From NCBI RefSeq assembly GCF_002778275.1, contig NZ_NESG01000001.1, positions 248,001-312,000 on the forward strand: a DNA stretch of 64,000 bases, written 5' to 3'. Source of the stretch: Limnohabitans sp. G3-2. Lineage in GTDB: Bacteria > Pseudomonadota > Gammaproteobacteria > Burkholderiales > Burkholderiaceae_C. A model generated the notes under the pieces. The model saw only the letters and a program-made list of their open reading frames with translations, made no database searches and was not told where the DNA came from. Shown here one piece after another: positions 57,540-64,000 of this stretch. The number at the start of each line of letters is the position of its first letter. The stretch's first letter is position 1. The position numbers and the translations under genes are program-made.

Positions 57540-57550
57540 AGGAGCGACAC

Positions 57551-58423
57551 ATGAAAAGACTCCAGAACAAAGTCGCCGTGATCACCGGCGCATGCTCGGG
57601 CATCGGGCTGGCCACAACCGAGCTGTTTTTGTCCGAAGGCGCACAGGTGTTGGCCGCAGACATGCAGACCGATGTTGGCCAACAATTGCAAGAACGTTAC
57701 GCTGGTCAGCTTTACTTTGCGCATTGCGACGTGACCAAGCTGGATGAATTGCGCACCGCAATCGACACTGCTGCCGAATATTTTGGTGGGCTGGATATCC
57801 TTTTCAGCAATGCTGGCCGCATTGGCACGATGGCAGGTGTTCAAGCTTTCAATGCAGAGGCTTGGGACAACACCCAAAACCTTTTGTTGCGCTCTGTCGC
57901 TGCCGGAGCCAGCTACGCCGTGCCTCACATGGTCAAGCGCGGCGCAGGCGCCATCGTGAATACATCGTCCATATCTGCGCTGCAGGCTGGCTACGCTCCT
58001 CTGGCTTACTCCGTGGCCAAAGCGGGCGTGCTTCATTACACCAAAGTGGCAGCAGCCGAACTCTCTGCCCTGAATATCCGAATCAACGCGGTGGTGCCTG
58101 GCTTCATTGCAACAAGCATCTTTGGCGGCCTGTTTGGAATGGACCAACAAGCCTCTCAAGTCCTAGCCCATCGTGTGAGTGACCACAGCAGCGGTGCCAA
58201 TCCAATTGGGCGTGCCGGTCAGCCACAAGACATAGCAGAGGCAGTCCTGTATCTGTCCAGTGATGCTGCGCGTTTTGTCACCGGCACCCACATCACCGTG
58301 GACGGCGGCATCACCATCGGACCGCGACACGGCTGGGATCCCAACACAACCAGCCCCATGAGTCAGGCGCTCGGTGTCACACGCGAACAGATCGAAGCCA
58401 TGCGCAAGTCAGCCGATTCCTGA
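57551..58423 (+). CDS. Short-chain dehydrogenase/reductase
   Basis: 290 residues of a classical SDR. Cofactor motif TGACSGIG (12-19), D-V near 62, NAG (SNAGRIG), catalytic Ser in NTSSIS and Y-x-x-x-K in YSVAKAG. C-terminus has GTHITVDGGITIG. GGAG-type ribosome binding site (aaggagcgacacATG). It probably acts on a secondary alcohol or ketone of the pathway, complementing the zinc alcohol dehydrogenase; substrate not known. Confidence 0.94.
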   Translation: MKRLQNKVAVITGACSGIGLATTELFLSEGAQVLAADMQTDVGQQLQERYAGQLYFAHCDVTKLDELRTAIDTAAEYFGGLDILFSNAGRIGTMAGVQAFNAEAWDNTQNLLLRSVAAGASYAVPHMVKRGAGAIVNTSSISALQAGYAPLAYSVAKAGVLHYTKVAAAELSALNIRINAVVPGFIATSIFGGLFGMDQQASQVLAHRVSDHSSGANPIGRAGQPQDIAEAVLYLSSDAARFVTGTHITVDGGITIGPRHGWDPNTTSPMSQALGVTREQIEAMRKSADS

Positions 58424-58451
58424 ATTTTTCATTTAACAAAAAGACTTTTCA

Positions 58452-58772
58452 ATGCCACAAGTCCATTTCATAAGCTTTGACGGAATTCGCCGCAGCATTC
58501 AGACCCACATTGGCGAAAACCTGATGCGCGCTGCGACCGATAACGCCGTACCTGGCATCGATGGTGATTGCGGTGGCCAGTGCGCATGCGCCACTTGCCA
58601 CGTTTACGTTTCTGCCCCCTGGGCGGAAAAACTGCCCATCATGCGAACCAATGAAAACGATATTTTGGAATTCACCAACGAGCGCAGGGACTCATCCCGC
58701 CTGGCTTGCCAGATCATCATGACCACCGAACTCGATGGCATCGAAGTCCACATGCCCGAAGGCCAGCACTGA
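58452..58772 (+). CDS. 2Fe-2S ferredoxin (adrenodoxin/putidaredoxin type)
   Basis: 106 residues. Cluster cysteines C40, C46, C49 and C86 in the pattern CX5CX2CX36C (DCGGQCACATCHVYV, then RLACQI). C44 is an extra cysteine between ligands. This type passes electrons to class I bacterial P450s. The P450 gene starts 16 bases after its stop. No ferredoxin reductase gene is present in the window. Confidence 0.95.
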   Translation: MPQVHFISFDGIRRSIQTHIGENLMRAATDNAVPGIDGDCGGQCACATCHVYVSAPWAEKLPIMRTNENDILEFTNERRDSSRLACQIIMTTELDGIEVHMPEGQH

Positions 58773-58788
58773 AACTGGCCGAAGAACC

Positions 58789-60063
58789 ATGGAACACAAT
58801 ATGAAACTGTCACAAGCCGAACTTCAGGCCACTGCACGTGCCGAGGCCTTTGCCATGCCGATCGAACAAATCGACCCGGGCACGCCGACTTATTTTCAAA
58901 ACGACACCGTTGGACATTATTTCGAACGCCTTCGCCGTGACGATCCTGTGCACCACTGCAATAGCGGTTTGTATGGACCTTATTGGTCAGTGACTCGTTT
59001 TCAGGACATCATGCACGTGGACACCAACCATGGTATTTTCTCTTCAGACTGGAGCCAAGGTGGAATTGCCATCACCGATCAACCACCGGGTGAAAGTCAA
59101 TTGCAGATGTTCATCGCCATGGATCCTCCTCGTCATGACGTACAACGCAAGGCAGTGCAACCCATTGTCGCGCCAGGCAACTTGGCCAATTTGCAGGGAT
59201 TGATACGCGAGCGAACCTGCAAGGTACTGGATGGCCTGCCGCGCAATGAGACCTTCAATTGGGTAGAACTTGTGTCTATCGAGCTCACCACGTTGATGTT
59301 GGCTACCCTGTTTGATTTCCCCCTAGAGGACCGCCACCTGTTGACCCACTGGTCAGATGTGGCCACGTCCAACAAAGACGTGGATCCCAACGCGCCAACA
59401 CGGGAAGAACGCTTGGCTGAACTGCACAAGATGGCGGCTTATTTCACCCGCCTATGGAACGAGCGTGTAAACGCCAGTCCAGGATCTGACCTGATTTCCA
59501 TGATGGCCCATAACCCTGAAACCCGAAATATGACACCCCAGGAATTCATGGGCAATTTGGTGTTGCTGATCGTGGGCGGCAACGACACCACCCGCAACTC
59601 CATGACAGGAGGCTTGCTGGCCCTGCACAACAACCCAGCCGAGTGGGACAAGTTGCGGAAAAACCCGACTCTGGTGGAAAACATGGTTTCTGAAATCATC
59701 CGATGGCAAACTCCGCTGGCCCACATGCGCCGTACCGCCTTGCAAGATACGGAGTTGGGTGGGAAACAGATCAAGAAAGGCGACAAAGTCGTGATGTGGT
59801 ACCTCTCTGGTAACCGCGACGATGAAGCCATTCCGAACGCAAACCAATTCATCATTGATCGGCCTCGGGCGCGACAGCATCTGTCTTTTGGGTTTGGGAT
59901 TCACCGCTGTGTCGGCAACCGTTTGGCCGAAATGCAGCTGCGCATTCTGTGGGAAGAAATAAACAAGCGCTTTCCCTTCATCGAAGTTGTCGCAGACCCT
60001 GTTCGTGTGCGTTCGCCCTTTGTGCGTGGCTTCACCGAACTCATGGTGCGCATTCCAACATGA
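58789..60063 (+). CDS. Cytochrome P450, CYP153-like
   Basis: 424 residues from MEHNMKLS; ATG 58801 is an alternative. Heme ligand C374 in FGFGIHRCVGNRLAE. I-helix motif GGNDTT (263-268). E302-x-x-R305 in SEIIR. The stretches FIAMDPPRHDVQRKAVQPIV and ATLFDFPLEDRHLL, plus WSDVAT, closely resemble CYP153 alkane/alicyclic hydroxylases as I remember them. It probably hydroxylates an aliphatic or cyclic hydrocarbon group, using the adjacent ferredoxin. Its stop overlaps the BVMO start by four bases (ATGA). Confidence 0.94.
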   Translation: MEHNMKLSQAELQATARAEAFAMPIEQIDPGTPTYFQNDTVGHYFERLRRDDPVHHCNSGLYGPYWSVTRFQDIMHVDTNHGIFSSDWSQGGIAITDQPPGESQLQMFIAMDPPRHDVQRKAVQPIVAPGNLANLQGLIRERTCKVLDGLPRNETFNWVELVSIELTTLMLATLFDFPLEDRHLLTHWSDVATSNKDVDPNAPTREERLAELHKMAAYFTRLWNERVNASPGSDLISMMAHNPETRNMTPQEFMGNLVLLIVGGNDTTRNSMTGGLLALHNNPAEWDKLRKNPTLVENMVSEIIRWQTPLAHMRRTALQDTELGGKQIKKGDKVVMWYLSGNRDDEAIPNANQFIIDRPRARQHLSFGFGIHRCVGNRLAEMQLRILWEEINKRFPFIEVVADPVRVRSPFVRGFTELMVRIPT

Positions 60064-61565
60064 GCGAGTTGCCCGACATGAACGCCTTGCCCGAGCATTT
60101 GGATGTTCTGATCATTGGTGCGGGGATTTCAGGGGTCGGTGCAGCCTGCCACCTGCAGCAACAGTGTCCAGACAAGCGTTTTGCCTTGGTCGAAGCGCAA
60201 GCCAGTTTTGGTGGCACATGGAGGACTCACAACTATCCCGGGGTCCGCTCAGACAGCGACCTGTTCACATTTGGCTACCGATTCAAGCCTTGGCGTGGCG
60301 ACCCGATAGCCACAGGCGATCAAATTCTGAACTACATGAATGAGGTCATCGACGAACACGACTTGGCTGGTCGGATCCATTACCGACACCGAGTCTCCTC
60401 GGCACGGTGGTCTTCTGCTGAAGCTGTTTGGCACGTTGAGATCCTGCACATGCCGGCTGATGGTAACCCTGTCATCCGCCAAGTGCGCTGTCAGTTTTTA
60501 TGGATGTGCCAAGGTTACTACCGCCACGCCGAGGGTTACACCCCGCAATGGTCAGGTATGGAAGACTTTGACGGTCGCATCGTGCACCCGCAGCAATGGC
60601 CTAAAGACCTCGACCTGAGCGGTCAGCGCGTCGTGGTGATCGGCTCTGGCGCCACCGCCGCAACCCTGGTCCCCTCCCTGGCGGGCAACTGCGCACAGGT
60701 CACCATGCTGCAGCGTTCACCCACTTGGTTTGCTACTGGACGCAACGCCAATGAACTGGCAGACACGCTGCGAGCACTGGACGTACCGCACGAATGGACC
60801 CATGAAATCGTGCGCCGCAAAGTGCTGTTCGACCAATCCCACATCCAGAGGCGCTGTGTGCAAGAGCCCGAAACCGTGGCAGCTGAACTGCTCGCCGGAG
60901 TCAGGGAAGCACTCGGGCCTGAACACGCGCATCTGGCCGATGTTCATTTCAAGCCAGCCTATCGTCCATGGCAACAGCGTTTGGCCTTCGTACCCAATGG
61001 TGACCTCTTCAAAGCCATCCGCGCAGGCCAGGCCAGTGTTGAGACGGGCCAGATTGACCGCTTCGTGTTGGAAGGTATTCGCCTGAGCAACGGCAAGACC
61101 TTGCAGGCTGATGTGATTGTCACGGCGACCGGCTTCAACCTCAATGTGCTGGGAGACATTGATTTCCAAATCGATGGCAAACCGCTGGACTTTGCTGGCA
61201 GTGTCACTTGGCGTGGTGCCATGTTCACGGGTTTGCCCAATTTATTGTGGGTGTTCGGCTATTTCCGTGCAAGTTGGACGCTGCGCGCTGACTTGCTCGG
61301 AGACTTTTTCTGCAAACTATTGAAGCATATGGACAAACACGATTTACGCAGTGTGGTGCCTGAGCTTCGATCTCAAGACCAGGGCATGACCCTGAACCCG
61401 TGGGTGCGCCCAGACAACTTCAACCCGGGGTATCTGGCCCGAAGCATGCACCAATTACCCAAACAAGGCGATCGCGCACCCTGGTTGCACCTGCAAGACT
61501 ACTCTGTCGATAAGGACGAGTTCCCAGTCGCTGCGCTTGATGATGGCTCATTGATTTTTAACTGA
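60060..61565 (+). CDS. Baeyer-Villiger-type flavin monooxygenase
   Basis: 501 residues from MSELPDMNA; the start overlaps the P450 stop. FAD motif GAGISG (20-25). A full BVMO fingerprint F-x-G-x3-H-x3-W-P is at 170-181 (FDGRIVHPQQWP). The NADPH motif GSGATA is at 195-200. GGTWRTHNYPGVRSDSD and FTFGYRFKPW resemble EthA/AlmA-like enzymes. These insert oxygen next to a carbonyl to give esters or lactones, or attack long-chain substrates. Placement after P450 and dehydrogenases and before an esterase fits ketone-to-ester conversion. Confidence 0.93.
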   Translation: MSELPDMNALPEHLDVLIIGAGISGVGAACHLQQQCPDKRFALVEAQASFGGTWRTHNYPGVRSDSDLFTFGYRFKPWRGDPIATGDQILNYMNEVIDEHDLAGRIHYRHRVSSARWSSAEAVWHVEILHMPADGNPVIRQVRCQFLWMCQGYYRHAEGYTPQWSGMEDFDGRIVHPQQWPKDLDLSGQRVVVIGSGATAATLVPSLAGNCAQVTMLQRSPTWFATGRNANELADTLRALDVPHEWTHEIVRRKVLFDQSHIQRRCVQEPETVAAELLAGVREALGPEHAHLADVHFKPAYRPWQQRLAFVPNGDLFKAIRAGQASVETGQIDRFVLEGIRLSNGKTLQADVIVTATGFNLNVLGDIDFQIDGKPLDFAGSVTWRGAMFTGLPNLLWVFGYFRASWTLRADLLGDFFCKLLKHMDKHDLRSVVPELRSQDQGMTLNPWVRPDNFNPGYLARSMHQLPKQGDRAPWLHLQDYSVDKDEFPVAALDDGSLIFN

Positions 61566-61618
61566 ATTCCTCTCACCGTACCCACAAAATTTTTACCACC
61601 ACAACCAGGAGACACTTC

Positions 61619-62590
61619 ATGACAAATGCACTGACACGCCGCCGGACCCTGCAAGCGTTGGGGGCCAGCTTGCTACCGCTCCCGCTGATTGCAGCAGCGC
61701 AAGCAGCCTTTCCCAACAAGCCCGTTCGCATCATCGTGCCCCTGCCTGCCAGTGGTGCAGCAGATGTGTCGGTGCGCATCCTGACAGAGTTTATGCAACA
61801 GCCCCTTGGGCAAAGCCTCGTGGTGGAAAACCGACCAGGTGGAATTTACCAAATCGGCATTCAGGCCGTCACCAGCGCTCCGGCAGACGGCTATACCCTG
61901 ATTCACCTCAATGCAACTATGTGTGCCGTACAGGCTTCTCTCAAACGTTTTGACATGCTCAAGCAATTCATTCCTGTGGGAATGATGGGATCAACAGATG
62001 CCATGCTTTGCATAGCCAACAACGCGCCGTTCAAGACGACGCAAGAAATGATTGCATGGGGCAAGGCCAACCCCGGCAAGCTCAACTATGGCTCTACAGG
62101 CCCAGGTTCGATGGAACACTTGAGCATGGTCAGCATCATGCAACGTGTTGGCATCACGGGTAACAACATTCCATTCAAAGGTGGGCCAGATGGTGCACTG
62201 GCTCTTGCCCAAGGTGAAGTCCAAGCCATGGCATTGCCAGCACCACTGATCATCCAATTCAAAGACAAAATCAAACCGGTCATTGCACTGACTGAACAAC
62301 GCATCGGCTTCTTGCCAGATTTGCCAACAGCCAAAGAGCAGGGGCTGGATATTCCCACTGTGAATTATTGGGGCGGTCTGGCCGCTCCTGCTGGCACACC
62401 TGCATCCGTCATTGAAACTCTGGAAAAAGCCATGAGCGCAGCAGTGAATAACCCAGCATTGTCCCAGCGATACATGCCACTGGGACTGATGGCAAAATTT
62501 TCTGGAGGTTCGGCATTCAAAGCCGTCATCGAAAAAGATTTGCAATGGTTAGGCGATGCTGTGAAATCGGCCAATTTGCAATTGAGCTGA
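61619..62590 (+). CDS. Bug-type (TctC family) binding protein, copy 3
   Basis: 323 residues. CCAGGAGACACTTC precedes the ATG. The N-terminus MTNALTRRRTLQALGA looks like a twin-arginine signal, cleaved after AAAQA. Motifs: FPNKPVRIIVPLPASGAADV, ADGYTLIHLNATM. Third such protein in the island; the three are divergent. No TctAB permease is adjacent. It probably captures a pathway substrate or intermediate. Confidence 0.92.
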   Translation: MTNALTRRRTLQALGASLLPLPLIAAAQAAFPNKPVRIIVPLPASGAADVSVRILTEFMQQPLGQSLVVENRPGGIYQIGIQAVTSAPADGYTLIHLNATMCAVQASLKRFDMLKQFIPVGMMGSTDAMLCIANNAPFKTTQEMIAWGKANPGKLNYGSTGPGSMEHLSMVSIMQRVGITGNNIPFKGGPDGALALAQGEVQAMALPAPLIIQFKDKIKPVIALTEQRIGFLPDLPTAKEQGLDIPTVNYWGGLAAPAGTPASVIETLEKAMSAAVNNPALSQRYMPLGLMAKFSGGSAFKAVIEKDLQWLGDAVKSANLQLS

Positions 62591-62608
62591 CGATTTCAAT
62601 CCCAAACA

Positions 62609-62630
62609 GAGCCAGCCCAGTGGCTGGCTC
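62609..62630 (+). terminator. Hairpin between Bug copy 3 and the esterase gene
   Basis: Perfect 9-bp stem GAGCCAGCC / GGCTGGCTC with a CAGT loop. It is followed by CTTG, not a T-run, so it may attenuate or stabilise the transcript rather than terminate it fully. Confidence 0.45.
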
Positions 62631-62663
62631 CTTGATCGCATCACCGGGCTCCCTTTGCACGCC

Positions 62664-63656
62664 ATGAAAACCTTTCCGGAACCTTCCTTGCTGCATCCAG
62701 ACAGCATCACGCCAGAAATCCATCAGCGAAACGCGCACATCGCGCAAGCGATGGCTGCGATGCCTGAGTGGTGGGAGATTGGAGCCCCTGCTTTTCGCCA
62801 GAAACAACGCGAGGGGGCAGGCGTTTTTCCACCCGTGGTTTTCAGCGAGCGGGCCCGCACTCGTACCATTGATGGTCCGGCTGGCGCATTGCGTTTGCGT
62901 GAATTTTTGCCAGCCCAAGGGCAAGCCCGTGGCGTTTACTTGCACATTCATGGCGGGGGCTGGGTCATTGGTGGCGCCGACATGCAAGACACCATGCTGA
63001 TGGCACTGGCGGACCACGCACAGGTGGCGGTAGTCAGTGTGCATTACAGGCTCGCCCCCGAGCACCCTTATCCTGCAGCCCCAGACGATTGCGAAACAGC
63101 CGCCTTGTGGCTTCTGAATCACAGCACAGCCATTTATGGAACCGAACACCTTTTGATGGGTGGCGAGTCAGCCGGAGCTCATCTCAGTGCGGTGACTCTC
63201 TTGCGTCTTCGTCAGCGTTTAGGGTATTGCCCATTTGTCGGTGCGAACTTCAATTTTGGCCTGTTCGACATGAACTTGACGCCAAGTGCCCGCGCCTTTG
63301 GTGATGAGCGGCTGTTTTTGCGCACCCTCGACATGGTTCAATTTCGCGCTGCATTTTTGCCTGGGGAGCACAACCTGCTTGACCCGGATATATCCCCACT
63401 TTACGGCGACCTTCAGAACTTATGCCCAGCGCTTTTCACCATTGGCACGCGGGACGCACTTTTGGACGACAGTCTGTTCATGCATGCGCGATGGTTGGCG
63501 GCTGGAAATGCAGGGCAACTTGATGTCTATCCAGGTGCACCGCATGCCTTCTTTCGTTTGGGTGATGCACACGGCCAAAATTCTATGACACAACAAATTC
63601 AATTTCTTTGTCGGCAATTGCAACCACCCGCATCTACCCCCAAAGAGAACACTTGA
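62664..63656 (+). CDS. Alpha/beta hydrolase, hormone-sensitive-lipase family
   Basis: 330 residues from ATG 62664; a TTG nine bases upstream is also in frame. Oxyanion motif HGGGW (96-100). Nucleophile S169 in GESAG. Acid D264 (TRDALLDD) and H294 (GAPHAF) complete the triad. HSL-family carboxylesterases hydrolyse short- to medium-chain esters and some lactones. As the last gene in the P450-BVMO run, it would cleave the ester or lactone made by the BVMO. No signal peptide is seen. Confidence 0.93.
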   Translation: MKTFPEPSLLHPDSITPEIHQRNAHIAQAMAAMPEWWEIGAPAFRQKQREGAGVFPPVVFSERARTRTIDGPAGALRLREFLPAQGQARGVYLHIHGGGWVIGGADMQDTMLMALADHAQVAVVSVHYRLAPEHPYPAAPDDCETAALWLLNHSTAIYGTEHLLMGGESAGAHLSAVTLLRLRQRLGYCPFVGANFNFGLFDMNLTPSARAFGDERLFLRTLDMVQFRAAFLPGEHNLLDPDISPLYGDLQNLCPALFTIGTRDALLDDSLFMHARWLAAGNAGQLDVYPGAPHAFFRLGDAHGQNSMTQQIQFLCRQLQPPASTPKENT

Positions 63657-63685
63657 CCGCCCTGGCCTACTCAGCAATGTCCAGT

Positions 63686-64000
63686 CTAACGGGGTGACAT
63701 ATCCGGTACGGGCTTGTTGCCTGTCAGCACAATTGTCAGATAGTCCAGACACCCGGTTTCCTGAAGCATAGGCTGAACCTTGGCTTTGTCCTCCGGAGCC
63801 AGAGCGGCCCACTCGCGCTGCAACCATACGAGACATTTGTGCTTGTAGCTCTCAGCTTGCCCCCTCCAAACCAAATCATCGATCACAACCTCGAAGGACT
63901 CGGTGCGAGATTCAACCGCGTGGTGATGTGCGCGCAGCAAAGGCAAATAGAAGCGGCCAGCTAGCGCCAGCATCTCACGCACGCTGGGGTCCCAGGTAGA
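63686..64000 (-). CDS. Partial gene, possibly glutathione S-transferase C-terminus
   Basis: The frame is open through the right edge, so this is the 3' part of a gene transcribed leftward; at least 104 residues are visible. Residues such as LALAGRFYLPLLRAHHHAV, YKHKCLVWLQREW and ETGCLDYL recall the helical C-terminal domain of glutathione-S-transferase-like proteins found in betaproteobacteria. The catalytic thioredoxin-fold part would lie outside the window, so the call is tentative. It is convergent with the esterase gene, 29 bases away. Confidence 0.5.
   Translation of the reverse strand, partial: STWDPSVREMLALAGRFYLPLLRAHHHAVESRTESFEVVIDDLVWRGQAESYKHKCLVWLQREWAALAPEDKAKVQPMLQETGCLDYLTIVLTGNKPVPDMSPR

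Overview
The window looks like part of a betaproteobacterial chromosome, order Burkholderiales, most likely Comamonadaceae or a close relative. Evidence is the gene order gyrA-serC-pheA-tyrA-aroA/cmk-rpsA-ihfB-lapA-lapB, an AroA-Cmk fusion, a tmRNA with the tag ANDERFALAA, and several Bug-type binding proteins. It is gene-dense; the longest gap without a gene is about 300 bases (12417-12716).

Region 1 (1-12416, minus strand) is a two-partner secretion operon. In transcription order it holds a small unrecognised gene, a TpsB outer-membrane transporter and a giant TpsA adhesin that runs off the left edge after about 3,437 residues. Each junction is a TGATG overlap. A two-component system (12717-14801) lies divergently next to it and is a natural candidate regulator.

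Region 2 (14802-29693) is core genome: ssrA (tmRNA), gph, ubiG, an OmpA-family protein, gyrA, serC, pheA, tyrA, aroA-cmk, rpsA, ihfB, lapA, lapB and a ComEA-like gene. Three good hairpin terminators lie here.

Region 3 (29730-38540) starts with a marR-type regulator and a fused 5-oxoprolinase/hydantoinase, divergent from a complete dctPQM TRAP transporter. rdgC and crcB/fluC follow.

Region 4 (38643-63656) is a catabolic island. An IclR regulator is divergent from a plus-strand run: acyl-CoA dehydrogenase, Bug protein, second acyl-CoA dehydrogenase, NDP-forming acyl-CoA synthetase, two tandem DUF1254/DUF1214 proteins and an AMP-forming acyl-CoA ligase. A minus-strand run encodes a Bug protein, two alkylsulfatase-like metallo-beta-lactamase-fold paralogues with altered metal motifs, and an apparently intact alkylsulfatase. 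A second plus-strand run encodes a TetR regulator, zinc alcohol dehydrogenase, SDR, 2Fe-2S ferredoxin, CYP153-like P450, Baeyer-Villiger monooxygenase, Bug protein and HSL-family esterase. Together they suggest uptake, hydroxylation, oxidation to a ketone, Baeyer-Villiger oxygen insertion, ester hydrolysis, CoA activation and beta-oxidation of an aliphatic, alicyclic or terpenoid-like compound, with a sulfate-ester branch. The substrate is unknown. The window ends in a partial minus-strand gene, possibly a glutathione S-transferase C-terminus.
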